Origin: Lachnospiraceae bacterium
Lineage (GTDB): Bacteria > Bacillota_A > Clostridia > Lachnospirales > Lachnospiraceae
Assembly: GCA_009911175.1 (NCBI GenBank)
Contig: QXWX01000107.1
Location: 1-21,536 of the forward strand
DNA: 21,536 nt
Reading direction: 5' to 3'
A program made the position numbers and the translations under genes. Shown piece by piece: positions 6,187 through 14,570 of the stretch. The stretch's first letter is position 1. Each line of letters starts with the position of its first letter. The notes under the pieces are model-generated. The model did not search any database, was not told where the DNA came from, and saw only the letters and a program-made list of their open reading frames with translations.

Positions 6187-8524
6187 CGTACATTCCTCCG
6201 TTTCCCTCCAGAGCCACCTCCCGGCCTCCGAGATAAAATATGATCCTCTCCCCGGCTTCCAGCACAAACTCCGCCTGCTCCCTGGTTACGGCGACTTTTA
6301 GGAGGGCGCCTTGATACCGGATCTTAAAGGTATAGCTTTCCCATTCCGCCGGAAGAGAGGGGGAAAACGTAAGCCTGGACTCCTGGCAGCGCATTCCGGC
6401 AAATCCGTTGACGATCGCCTGCCATGTGCCCGCCATGTTTGCCCCATGGATACCGGCATAAAAATTATGATGGTAATCATCCAGATCCATCCTGGCCGAC
6501 TGTGAAAAATATCGGTAAGCCTCGTCATAGTACCCGATGTCACATGCCACAATGCCGAAAATACAGGTAGACAGCGAAGAATGATGGAGGGTCACCTCCT
6601 GGTAAAAATCATAATTGCGCTTTAACTCCTCCTGTGTAAAAAGATGGCTGTGCAGGTACATCCCCAGGATGGCGTCGGCCTGCTTGGACATCCGGTGCCG
6701 CATAATAAACAGCGGATGATAATTCTCATACAGCCATGCCCGTTTCTCCTCAGGTATCCTCGATTCGTCCCAGGGCCTGCGCATCATGAATCCATCGTCA
6801 AGGGGGTAGACCTGCCGGGCTTCGTCATATGGAAAATACATGTGATCTATGATCCTCTGCCAGAGCTTCAATTCCGCCTCCGAAAACTCCAGTTTCTTTT
6901 CCAGGCGGGCAAGCGCTTCCCTGTCATAGCGGGCCAGATATTCCACCGCGCCCTTCGCATCCCGGAGGTTCTCCCTGGCCATCAGGTTTGTGTAAAAATT
7001 GTTGTCCACAAGCACATTGTATTCGTCCGGCCCGGTCACGCTGCAGATACAGTATCTGCCCCCTTTGCACTCCGCAAAGCTGCCCACATCCGCCCAGACC
7101 CGGGCGGTCTCGATGAGGATTTCCGCCCCCTTCTCTTTCAGGTAGTCCACATCCCCCGTCACCTGCAGGTACAGGGACAGGGCATAGGCGATGTCCGCGT
7201 TGATATGGTACTGGGCGGTTCCCAGCGGATAATAGGTGGACGCCTCCTCCCCGTTGATGGTGCGCCATGGAAACAAAGCGCCTTTGTCATGTCCCAGGAT
7301 CCTGGCTCTTTCCCTGGCCTGTTCCAGGGTGCCGTACCGGTAGTCCAAAAGCCGCCTGGCAGTCTCCGGCTCGGTATACACAAACACCGGCAGCATATAC
7401 ATCTCCGTATCCCAGAAATAGTGCCCTTCATATCCCTCTCCTGACAGCCCTTTCGCACCCATTCCGGTCCTTCCGTCCCTTCCTGCGGACTGCAGGATAT
7501 GGAACAGGTTGAAACGGATTCCCTGCTGCAATGCCTCGCTGTCCTTTCCCTGAATCCGGATATCCGCCGTATCCCAAAACCGGCGGAGATATTCCTTCTG
7601 GCTTTTCTCCAGCTCTGCATACCCTTTTTTCTCCGCAAGATCCAGCGTTTCCTTGACAAACTGATCCAGCGTTTCCGGCTCCATATCCAAATCCGACGAA
7701 TAACAGAGCATTTTTTCCAATCTGACGGCCTGCCCCTGCTTCCCGCAGACTGTAAAACCCGCCTCCGCTTCCAGCCCTGTGGCCGTTTCGGTCGTCTTTA
7801 CAGTCCCCTCGTCTGTCTGATGGCTGCAGCCGCAGGCCAGCGTCAGTCTGCTGCCCTTGGTGATCCCTCTGTAGTACAAACGGTTTTGTTCAGAAACCAG
7901 CCGGAGCGGTTCCAATCTCCTGCCAAAAGGCCCGTAATCCACAATGGGATTGGTCTTTCTCGTATGGTTTTCCACATCTGCCTGGAGTCTTGATGTAAAC
8001 CGGATCTCCCCCGAAAAATTGAGGGGAGTCACCTGGTAGCAAATGGCCATGATATTTTTCAGTTCAAAGGATACCAGCCTTTTGATCTGAATCTGAACCC
8101 GTTTGCCTAAGGGGGATGTCCAGATCAGCTTCCGCTCCAAAACGCCGTCTTTCAGATGCAGCGTTCTGGAATAGGCTTCTGTTTTTCCCTCTTCCATGCT
8201 GAAAAGCTCGTCTCCGATGTACAACCTCGTTTCCTTCATATTGGGAAGGTTTAACAAGGACTGGCTGCGAAGCGGGGAACCAAAATTCGCCTCCCCGTAC
8301 CGGATCTCCCCGCTTTCATAAAACCCGTTCACAAAATTTCCTTCCAGCCCGGTATCGATATCAAACGGATAGGCCTCCTCATAGGTTCCCCGGGTTCCTA
8401 TATACCCGTTGGACAAGGCGAATGTGGTCTCATTCCTGTAGTTATTGGCCCTGTCAAAAGAAGTCTCCGTAATGGTCCACGGTTCCACCGGATAAATCGG
8501 TCGTCTCTCTGTATTCAAATGCAT
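6173..8524 (-). CDS. GH65 glycoside phosphorylase (kojibiose/maltose/trehalose phosphorylase family)
   Basis: Cytoplasmic inverting phosphorylase of 783 aa, typical GH65 length, expected to split an alpha-linked glucoside with phosphate to beta-glucose 1-phosphate. An N-terminal beta-sandwich (to about 270; RNETTFALSNGYIGTRGTYEE) precedes an (alpha/alpha)6 catalytic domain and a small C-terminal beta domain. The -1 subsite motif HYFWDTE (Trp371, Asp372), the general acid Glu501 in VTGPDEYN, and the phosphate-binding-type segment HHSSLS (647-652) are all present, favouring a phosphorylase over a hydrolase. Linkage specificity cannot be read. The ATG at 8524 lies only two bases after GGAGG; a TTG at 8518 has the better eight-base spacing, parallel to the HAD gene, so the protein may start MNTERRP. 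It overlaps the deacetylase and HAD genes, implying coupled translation. Confidence 0.93.
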   Translation of the reverse strand: MHLNTERRPIYPVEPWTITETSFDRANNYRNETTFALSNGYIGTRGTYEEAYPFDIDTGLEGNFVNGFYESGEIRYGEANFGSPLRSQSLLNLPNMKETRLYIGDELFSMEEGKTEAYSRTLHLKDGVLERKLIWTSPLGKRVQIQIKRLVSFELKNIMAICYQVTPLNFSGEIRFTSRLQADVENHTRKTNPIVDYGPFGRRLEPLRLVSEQNRLYYRGITKGSRLTLACGCSHQTDEGTVKTTETATGLEAEAGFTVCGKQGQAVRLEKMLCYSSDLDMEPETLDQFVKETLDLAEKKGYAELEKSQKEYLRRFWDTADIRIQGKDSEALQQGIRFNLFHILQSAGRDGRTGMGAKGLSGEGYEGHYFWDTEMYMLPVFVYTEPETARRLLDYRYGTLEQARERARILGHDKGALFPWRTINGEEASTYYPLGTAQYHINADIAYALSLYLQVTGDVDYLKEKGAEILIETARVWADVGSFAECKGGRYCICSVTGPDEYNVLVDNNFYTNLMARENLRDAKGAVEYLARYDREALARLEKKLEFSEAELKLWQRIIDHMYFPYDEARQVYPLDDGFMMRRPWDESRIPEEKRAWLYENYHPLFIMRHRMSKQADAILGMYLHSHLFTQEELKRNYDFYQEVTLHHSSLSTCIFGIVACDIGYYDEAYRYFSQSARMDLDDYHHNFYAGIHGANMAGTWQAIVNGFAGMRCQESRLTFSPSLPAEWESYTFKIRYQGALLKVAVTREQAEFVLEAGERIIFYLGGREVALEGNGGMYVEKI

Positions 8525-9378
8525 CCCCTCCAAAATATTTCCTCATCCTTGACAAATGCCATCAGGAACTCATACGCATTGGGCTCCAATGCGGTTTCGT
8601 ATTGCAGCAGCGCCTGGTATTTCAGATTTCTGGTCCCGGCGCTTCTTTGAAGCTCCTCCGGCATCGGCAGGATCAGCCGGTCGCTCCACTGGTATGCTGT
8701 ACCCGTCTCGAAGCCCCGGGGGCAGTCAAATCGCTCCGTATCCGGAACAGGCCAATCGTCGTCTCCCGCTCCGGAATGTACCAGGCCGCAGTATACCTGC
8801 GGGAGACTTCCGTCCTCTTCTCCCATTTCCGCCAATACTTCCTGTAAAAACCTGTACAATCCGGAATGATCCCCATGCATGTCAAATTCTGAGGTGGTAA
8901 ATAGATTCCGGGGACGGTACGTTTCGATCACCTGTTTCAGATCCGCCTTTAACATTTCCCTGGAATAGGGGGCATGCTCCCCCCATGTTTCCATATGAAA
9001 TTCCGGCTTTTCCTCCAGCCCGTATGTGGCCCCGGAGCAATGAGAGGGATAGATCCTCGATGCATCTCTTTCTTCAAACAGATGGGTCACAAAGCTCTCC
9101 TCCGGCGGCATGCCGGTGTCCGCATATCCCAGAAAGATCAATTGCTCCTCTCCAAGTCCCAGAACCCTGCAGCCTGCAATCGTTTCCCTTAAACGGGCTC
9201 TTCCCTTTGTGTAGTCCGGGCAGTCACAATCCCCGTTGGTCACCATCACAACATGCACCTGAAGTCCCTTCTTTACCGCCTGGTACAAAACCCCTGCAGT
9301 CATCAGGATCTCGTCGTCCTGATGGGGCACGATCACCATAATACTTCCAAAGTCTGCATCTATCTTCAATTCCTTCAT
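8515..9378 (-). CDS. PIG-L/LmbE family deacetylase
   Basis: Zinc-dependent amidase/deacetylase of 287 aa with no signal peptide, so cytoplasmic. Family members remove the N-acetyl group from GlcNAc conjugates (MshB, BshB, PIG-L) or short chitooligosaccharides. The signature PHQDDE is at residues 18-23 (His19, Asp22 as metal ligands; Asp21 as likely base). The second metal motif MHGDH gives His168 and His171. The start ATG at 9378 has AGGTGA upstream and lies 10 bp after the permease stop. It overlaps the GH65 gene by 10 bp. Its place between an importer and a phosphorylase suggests that the imported glycoside carries an acyl-amino group that must be removed first. Small-thiol biosynthesis is less likely because no partner genes are present. 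Confidence 0.92.
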   Translation of the reverse strand: MKELKIDADFGSIMVIVPHQDDEILMTAGVLYQAVKKGLQVHVVMVTNGDCDCPDYTKGRARLRETIAGCRVLGLGEEQLIFLGYADTGMPPEESFVTHLFEERDASRIYPSHCSGATYGLEEKPEFHMETWGEHAPYSREMLKADLKQVIETYRPRNLFTTSEFDMHGDHSGLYRFLQEVLAEMGEEDGSLPQVYCGLVHSGAGDDDWPVPDTERFDCPRGFETGTAYQWSDRLILPMPEELQRSAGTRNLKYQALLQYETALEPNAYEFLMAFVKDEEIFWRGCI

Positions 9379-9388
9379 ACAGACTCAC

Positions 9389-10219
9389 CTAACCTTTCAC
9401 CGCGCCGGCCGCCACGCCTGCAATGATATACTTCTGCATAAAGATGTAGAAGATCATGAGCGGAGCCACCCCGAGCATCAGCATGGGGAATAATGCCGTC
9501 CAGTCTGTCGCAAACTGTCCGATGTTTCTCGTGACCTCCTGCAGGATCACGCCGTTTTCCCTGCTCTGCAGGAACAGCAGCGGAGTCATAAATTCATTCC
9601 ATACATTCAGTGTCACGATGATCACCACGGTAGAGATGACCGGCTTTAATAAGGGAAGCACAATGACAAAAAAACGTTTTACCACTGAGCACCCGTCGAT
9701 CGCCGCAGCCTCCTCAAGCTCCTTTGGGATTGTAGATTCTATAAACTCCTTAAACAGAAAGATGGCCTGCGGCGTATTGATGGCTGCGTCCACCAGGATC
9801 ACGGCAAACAGCGTGTTCATCAGCCCAAAACTTTTTACAATTTTATAAAGGCTTACGATGTTCATCTGGAAGGGCACGATCAGCCCTGCGAGGAACAGAA
9901 GAAATACCCTATTTCCCAGTCTGGATTTCGTCCTTGCCAGCGCGTACCCCGCCATGGAGCCGAATATGACGATCAGAAGCACCGCGGACGCCGTTATGAT
10001 AAATGTATTGGCAAAGGCCCGGGGATACTCCATTTTCACCCACGCTTCCGCATAGTTCACCATCCGCAGCACCCTCGGAAATGCCAGCGGCCCCTCCGTC
10101 GCCTCCTGCGGATTCTTCAAGGTCGTAACGATCAGATAATAGATCGGAATAAACCAGATCACTGCGACAATGATCATGCCGATCTCTGTCAGTCTTAAAT
10201 TTCTCTTTGTTTTTTTCAT
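9389..10219 (-). CDS. CUT1 sugar ABC transporter permease (MalG type)
   Basis: Inner-membrane permease, 276 aa, six predicted spans. The EAA loop is ELEEAAAIDGCSVVKRFF, followed by VLPLLKPVI. The ATG overlaps the preceding permease stop in an ATGA junction (10216-10219), indicating translational coupling, with GAGG in the upstream coding sequence. It is the third gene of the GH65 operon, ahead of the deacetylase. There is no dedicated ATPase in the operon. Confidence 0.94.
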   Translation of the reverse strand: MKKTKRNLRLTEIGMIIVAVIWFIPIYYLIVTTLKNPQEATEGPLAFPRVLRMVNYAEAWVKMEYPRAFANTFIITASAVLLIVIFGSMAGYALARTKSRLGNRVFLLFLAGLIVPFQMNIVSLYKIVKSFGLMNTLFAVILVDAAINTPQAIFLFKEFIESTIPKELEEAAAIDGCSVVKRFFVIVLPLLKPVISTVVIIVTLNVWNEFMTPLLFLQSRENGVILQEVTRNIGQFATDWTALFPMLMLGVAPLMIFYIFMQKYIIAGVAAGAVKG

Positions 10220-11115
10220 TGTATCGCCTCACTCCATTTCCCCATTAGCTTTGTAACAACCGCACTGATCGCTAATACGATCACGAAAAAGCAGACGCCG
10301 AATGCCGAGCCTGTACTGTAAAATCCGTCGGAAATTCCTTTTTTCATCATGACCATCATAACGGTCTGGGTCGCGTCTCCCGGGCCGCCCGACGTCATGG
10401 AGTAAATAATGTCAAATACCTTCATGCCGCCGATCAGTCCGGTCACTACGATGATCTTGACCGACGGGCACATCAGCGGCAGCGTGACCCGGAAAAATTT
10501 CTGTATGCCGGTTGCCCCGTCGATATCCGCCGCCTCGTACAGATCCGGCGATATGCTCTGCAGATTCGCCAGGTAGATGACCATAGCCCATCCGGTCCAC
10601 TGCCAGATCTGCGTAAGGATCACAGAATATAAAGCATTTTTGGATGTAAAAAAATTTACGGTTCCCATGCCGAGCTGGTGCAGCAGGTTATTGATCAGCC
10701 CGAAGTCCGAAGAGGACATGATAAAATTCCACAGATATCCGATGATCAGCGAGCTGAACACCGCCGGAAAAAAGAACACGGCCCTGAGAAGATTTCTCGT
10801 TTTCAGCTTTTTATTCAAAATGACTGCCAGCGGCAGGCCAAGCATTGTCTGGAAGCCGGTCAGCAAAATAGCGTAGATCACGGAATTTTTGATCGCGGTC
10901 AGCATTAAGGGCGTCTGGAACACCTTGATATAATTCTTCAAGCCGACAAAATGCAGGTTCACCGGATTCATATCCGTATAATCGGTAAAGCTGTAATAAA
11001 TCGTATACAAAAACGGCGCGATACTAAACAATAAATATATCACCAGTGCCGGAAGGATAAAAAACAGAAAATATTTTCCCAGCTCTCCCGGCCTCAGCTT
11101 TCTTTTTTTCGTCAT
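10216..11115 (-). CDS. CUT1 sugar ABC transporter permease (MalF type)
   Basis: Inner-membrane permease, 299 aa. After a basic N-terminus come a first span (YFLFFILPALVIYLLFSIAP) and five more. The EAA loop YEAADIDGATGIQKFF precedes LPLMCPSV. The start has an excellent AGGAGGGG seven bases upstream. An intercistronic hairpin with a T-run at 11131-11171 separates it from the binding-protein gene and probably lowers permease relative to binding-protein expression. Confidence 0.94.
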   Translation of the reverse strand: MTKKRKLRPGELGKYFLFFILPALVIYLLFSIAPFLYTIYYSFTDYTDMNPVNLHFVGLKNYIKVFQTPLMLTAIKNSVIYAILLTGFQTMLGLPLAVILNKKLKTRNLLRAVFFFPAVFSSLIIGYLWNFIMSSSDFGLINNLLHQLGMGTVNFFTSKNALYSVILTQIWQWTGWAMVIYLANLQSISPDLYEAADIDGATGIQKFFRVTLPLMCPSVKIIVVTGLIGGMKVFDIIYSMTSGGPGDATQTVMMVMMKKGISDGFYSTGSAFGVCFFVIVLAISAVVTKLMGKWSEAIQ

Positions 11116-11130
11116 AAGCCCCTCCTGTTA

Positions 11131-11171
11131 AAAAAATACCCTTCTGTCATGACTGACATGAAGGGTATTTT
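11131..11171 (-). terminator. Intercistronic hairpin / partial terminator between SBP and permease
   Basis: The arms AAAATACCCTTC and GAAGGGTATTTT (11133-11144, 11160-11171) are perfectly complementary. The loop holds a second stem, TGTCA/TGACA, so almost the whole 39 bases can fold. On the minus strand the stem ends in a run of seven T. Such elements between the binding-protein gene and the permease genes commonly stabilise the upstream message and let only part of the transcripts continue. Confidence 0.8.
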
Positions 11172-11197
11172 CAACTCTTCAACTCTTTATCTCTTCT

Positions 11198-12472
11198 TTA
11201 TTTCTCAAGCAATTCCTTTACTTCAGTATCCACATTTTTCAATGTCTGGCTGATATCCTGCTCTCCCAGAAGGTAGGACTGCATTTCCGTTCCGTAGGTC
11301 TCGTGCGCGCCTGCCGCATCGCCCCATTCATTCCAGGGACAGTATACATTTCCTGCCGCCAGTGTCTTTGCCGCACTCGCATATGCCTCGGGAAGTTCAA
11401 ACTCCGCCCCGTCAAGGTAGGATGATCCACCCTGGTTGTCCTGCCAGAATGCTTCCTGGCCTTCTACCGTAGAGATTGCTTCCAGCACCTTTTTCGCCGC
11501 ATCCTTATTTTTTGAGGACTCGTTCACCGCAAATCCGCAGCCGGGGCCGCCGATCAGCCATCCGTCGCTTGCCTTCGTCCCGTTGAACGGCATCATATCA
11601 ATTTTCAGATCCGGATTCTTGCTGGTGATCGTTTCCAGATCCCAGGGGCCGGAGCAGAACATTGCCGCCTTGCCTGTCGCAAATTCTTCCAGCGCCTGGT
11701 CATGGTCTGTTCCTGTCATATCCGTGGTATAGATTCCTTCTGTGATCATCTGGGACCATGTTTCTAAATATTCATTCCAGGTGCCGTCCAGCGACGCCTC
11801 GCCGTTGCGGTAATCTTCGCCGAAGGATTTTCCCTCGTCCGTTGACAGATAATCCGCTGTCACAAATGCCATAGAGTTTTTCAGCATAGGCTCCCAGGAC
11901 TTTAAGCCTGCCGCAAGCGGTTTGATCCCAAGCTCCTGGAATTTTTTACATATGGCGATGTACTCGTCAAATGTGGTCGGAATCTCGATGTCATTGTCCT
12001 CAAACAACTGCTTGTTGTAGTAGATTCCTTCAAACCAGCTGATCCCCGGCAATGCGTAAATATTGCCGTCATAGCTGTATACACTGGTTCCGGCATCGGA
12101 ATACTTTGCTCCTAAGTCGTTGACTTCCGCAAGATAACCTAATTTTGCATGCTTTAATGCGGAGGCCGGGGATTCGCAGATAATATCCGGCCCTTCCTCT
12201 GCGGATAACTGTGTATCGACTACGGTATCGTAGTTGGAATTGTCAATAAACTGAAATTCGATCTCCACATCCGGAACCTCTTCCTTCAGATATTCCAGCA
12301 GTGATTTTACCGTGTCCTCACTGTTCCAGTAGGTCATACGGATTTTTGCCGTACCGTCCCCGCCTGCCGTCTGCTGCTCCGGCTCTGCTTCTGAGGAATC
12401 CTTCCCGCAGCCTGCGGTCATTCCCATCACCATCGCGGCACACAGCAATACACTCACTAATTTCTTTTTCAT
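11198..12472 (-). CDS. Extracellular sugar-binding lipoprotein of the GH65 operon (family 1 SBP)
   Basis: Lipoprotein of 424 aa, first gene of the GH65 operon. The signal peptide starts MKKKLVSVLLCAAMVMGM and ends in the lipobox TAGC (Cys22), followed by an acidic Glu/Ser linker. IRMTYWNSEDTVKSLLEYLK is characteristic of CUT1 (family 1) binding proteins, and WFEGIYYNKQLFEDN with FATGKAAMFCSGPWDL are further family segments. AGAGGAGA about eight bases before the ATG is a good ribosome binding site. The 5' leader contains copy B of the 108-bp structured repeat. Regulation by the neighbouring YesM/YesN pair is likely from position. It should capture an oligosaccharide that the deacetylase and phosphorylase then process. 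Confidence 0.94.
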   Translation of the reverse strand: MKKKLVSVLLCAAMVMGMTAGCGKDSSEAEPEQQTAGGDGTAKIRMTYWNSEDTVKSLLEYLKEEVPDVEIEFQFIDNSNYDTVVDTQLSAEEGPDIICESPASALKHAKLGYLAEVNDLGAKYSDAGTSVYSYDGNIYALPGISWFEGIYYNKQLFEDNDIEIPTTFDEYIAICKKFQELGIKPLAAGLKSWEPMLKNSMAFVTADYLSTDEGKSFGEDYRNGEASLDGTWNEYLETWSQMITEGIYTTDMTGTDHDQALEEFATGKAAMFCSGPWDLETITSKNPDLKIDMMPFNGTKASDGWLIGGPGCGFAVNESSKNKDAAKKVLEAISTVEGQEAFWQDNQGGSSYLDGAEFELPEAYASAAKTLAAGNVYCPWNEWGDAAGAHETYGTEMQSYLLGEQDISQTLKNVDTEVKELLEK

Positions 12473-12493
12473 AATGTTTCTCCTCTCTTAATT

Positions 12494-12601
12494 TGTAACC
12501 AATTTGCGCGGCAAATTGATTGCCTACTTGCCCGCCATCTGCGAAGCAGATTTTTAATGCGGGCAATACCCGTATCATTTTTTCATACGATACTTTACAC
12601 T
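12494..12601 (-). repeat. 108-bp structured intergenic repeat, copy B (SBP leader)
   Basis: It has the same three-stem element as at 73-180 and 18638-18745. On the minus strand it reads AGTGTAAAG to GGTTACA and ends 21 bp before the ATG at 12472, directly ahead of the ribosome binding site. With the -10 hexamer at 12632-12637, the whole element would be transcribed as 5' leader. Differences from copy A fall mainly in hairpin loops (GCG versus ATA; GAA versus TAA) and the 3' spacer. Confidence 0.9.
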
Positions 12602-12631
12602 ACCTAATTTGCCTTGCCTTAAGTTGCTTTT

Positions 12632-12660
12632 ATTATAAATTCTATAAATCAGGAATAAAA
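12632..12660 (-). promoter_or_regulatory. Candidate promoter of the GH65 operon
   Basis: A perfect -10 TATAAT lies at 12637-12632 on the minus strand. The 17-bp-spaced -35 (TTTTAT) is poor, suggesting activation, perhaps by the YesN-like regulator. Two AT-rich direct repeats, ATTTTTTAG and ATTTTTAAG on the plus strand (12667-12675 and 12687-12695, 20-bp period), lie just upstream and could be its binding site. That last point is speculative. Confidence 0.4.
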
Positions 12661-12702
12661 TTGCACATTTTTTAGATTTCTAATATATTTTTAAGGATTA
12701 TG

Positions 12703-12753
12703 AAAAAAATAAGACAGCCCATACGCCGCCTTCCGATACGCATAAGCTGTCTT
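12703..12753 (-). terminator. Terminator after the yesNM-like operon
   Basis: On the minus strand AAGACAGC (12753-12746) pairs with GCTGTCTT (12718-12711) around a 27-base loop, followed by ATTTTTTT. It is 90 bp after the sensor kinase stop, past the 46-bp tandem repeats. This separates the two-component genes from the GH65 operon promoter. Confidence 0.7.
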
Positions 12754-12762
12754 TATGTGATG

Positions 12763-12854
12763 CCCAAAGGCATCCCATTGTGGCCATTCGGCCGTTTCAC
12801 AAGGTATACCCAAGGGCATCCCATTATGGCCATTCGGCCGTTTCACAAGGTATA
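12763..12854. repeat. Two tandem 46-bp repeats overlapping the kinase stop codon
   Basis: Copies at 12763-12808 and 12809-12854 differ at two positions. Each contains GGCCATTCGGCC, a small self-complementary hairpin. The kinase stop (12843-12845) and its last codons lie in the second copy, so the duplication repeats the gene's 3' end downstream. A further hairpin GATGCC-CAAA-GGCATC (12759-12774) marks the outer edge. Confidence 0.9.
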
Positions 12855-14570
12855 TGCCTTCGTCATATGCTCTTTCAGCCTGACGCAAAAGCATACCAGT
12901 CCTTCTTCCGACACACTGCCGGATATCCCGCACTCCTGATCATAATACATCCGGATACGTTCCTGAATATTATAGATGCCGTACCCCTTTCCCGGCGTCG
13001 TCAAGATCCGGTTCAGCGCTTCTTCCTCCAGTACGGCGCCGTTGTTATAAATGCGGAAAATCAAAAATCCGTCTTTCTTTTCATATACAACCCTGATCCG
13101 GCCCCTTTCCCCTTCCCCGCAGTATTCTACCCCGTGGCAGATCGCGTTCTCCACAATGGGCTGGAGAAGGAAATTGGGCATTTCAAGCTCCATTCCCTCC
13201 CCGGCCAGGGCATATTCCACATCAAAACTGTTTTCGTGGGCCCGGCTCTGCAGTTCCAGGTACGCCTTGATATTTTCGATTTCATTTTTCACTGATGTAA
13301 TCTGTTTTCCATGGTTCAAAGTGGTCCGGTAAAATTTTGCCAGAAGGCTCGTGATGTCGCTGATCTCATCCTGCTCCGCACGGATCGCCTTCCATTTGAT
13401 GCTGGAGAGACAGTTGTACAGAAAATGAGGATTGATCATGGCCTGCAGCGCTTTCAGCTCTTCCGCCCGTTTTTCCAGACCGAGCCGATACATCTCCCCC
13501 ATCATTTCATTGATCTTGCTGCACATATCGCGGAAGCTTTTTGCCACGACGCCGATCTCGTCCGTAGAATCCGTACTGATCACGATATCAAAATTCCCCC
13601 TGCTGACCTCCTCGGCGCATTCCTTCAGCCTTAAGATCCGGGAGCTTAAAATGCGGGAAATGATGCTGACCAGCACGGTGATCACTCCAAGGCACACCAG
13701 CATGAGAAGCACCGTGCCCGCCAGAATCTGTTCCAGCTTCCCGGAAATTTCCTGTTTGTCCACATAGTAATATATTTTCCAGCCGTTCATCAAATTCTCG
13801 GACACCAGGAGCATGTACCTGCGGGTTTCCGCAAACCCGCTGACGTCCCCTTTTTTCACCAGCGTTTGTATCTCCTCCTCTATCTCCGGATCGGAAACCG
13901 GCCTGCTGCGGTAAATCTTTCCGTCCGCATCCGCAAGGATGACGCCGTTGTTTAAATACTCCGCCTGAAAGATAGGACTGATGAAATTGTCTTCAAATAC
14001 CTCTACTCTCATGATCCCGATGGCCTTTGATGAGGAATGGGCATCCAGCAGCGTCCTCGCCGCATAGATCCGTCCATCCTCATAGTTCCAGCGGGTCTTG
14101 TATGTTTTTTCATTCTCCTGATAGAACCGCGCTTCCCAGCCTTCCTCCACCGGCTTGAGGAAACTGCCGATGGCATGTTCCACATAGGGGGAATAGATCT
14201 CGATGGATTTGATGTTGTCGTCGCTCGTGATAAAGTACCAGAAGGTCGGTTCTACGGAATTATTCAATTCCTGTGCCAGCTCGCTTACATTCTTTTTGCC
14301 CGCTTCCAGTTTTTCCCGGAAATTTACATTGTAAGATAAATATTTGATGTTATCATTCTCTCTCTGGATATTGCTTTCCATTCCTTGTACAATAGACGAC
14401 ATATTTCCTTCCATGGTACTTCTGGTCTGCTCTAAAAAGCTTCTCTTTGAAATATGGTAAGAATACAGTCCCAGGATCAGAATCGGAAGCAGGATCAGGA
14501 TCAGATAACTGATGACTAATTTCTTTCTGATCGTTGCGGTACCATAATACCAGTTCCAAATCTTTTTCAT
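12843..14570 (-). CDS. YesM-like sensor histidine kinase
   Basis: Membrane sensor kinase of 575 aa. A first membrane span at about 18-40 precedes an extracytoplasmic Cache-type sensing region of about 230 residues. A second span (GTVLLMLVCLGVITVLVSII, about 285-305), a HAMP linker, and a His_kinase domain with the phosphoacceptor His382 in INPHFLYN follow. The HATPase domain has PIVENAICHGVEYC (N box) and GKGYGIYNI (G box). This architecture is typical of sugar-responsive two-component systems next to CUT1 importers. The ATG overlaps the regulator stop in an ATGA junction. The gene's last codons and stop fall in a tandem duplication. Confidence 0.94.
   Translation of the reverse strand: MKKIWNWYYGTATIRKKLVISYLILILLPILILGLYSYHISKRSFLEQTRSTMEGNMSSIVQGMESNIQRENDNIKYLSYNVNFREKLEAGKKNVSELAQELNNSVEPTFWYFITSDDNIKSIEIYSPYVEHAIGSFLKPVEEGWEARFYQENEKTYKTRWNYEDGRIYAARTLLDAHSSSKAIGIMRVEVFEDNFISPIFQAEYLNNGVILADADGKIYRSRPVSDPEIEEEIQTLVKKGDVSGFAETRRYMLLVSENLMNGWKIYYYVDKQEISGKLEQILAGTVLLMLVCLGVITVLVSIISRILSSRILRLKECAEEVSRGNFDIVISTDSTDEIGVVAKSFRDMCSKINEMMGEMYRLGLEKRAEELKALQAMINPHFLYNCLSSIKWKAIRAEQDEISDITSLLAKFYRTTLNHGKQITSVKNEIENIKAYLELQSRAHENSFDVEYALAGEGMELEMPNFLLQPIVENAICHGVEYCGEGERGRIRVVYEKKDGFLIFRIYNNGAVLEEEALNRILTTPGKGYGIYNIQERIRMYYDQECGISGSVSEEGLVCFCVRLKEHMTKAYTL

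Noticed and set aside
5701..6243. 180-codon plus-strand open frame across the HAD gene
   Set aside because: It is antisense to a gene with intact HAD motifs and has no family features.
6644..7444. 266-codon open frame on the plus strand inside the GH65 gene
   Set aside because: It is antisense to a gene with clear catalytic motifs, has low-complexity Pro/His/Arg composition and no ribosome binding site.
12763..12854. Possible CRISPR-like repeats
   Set aside because: There are two adjoining copies with no spacers between them, overlapping a coding sequence, and no cas genes.
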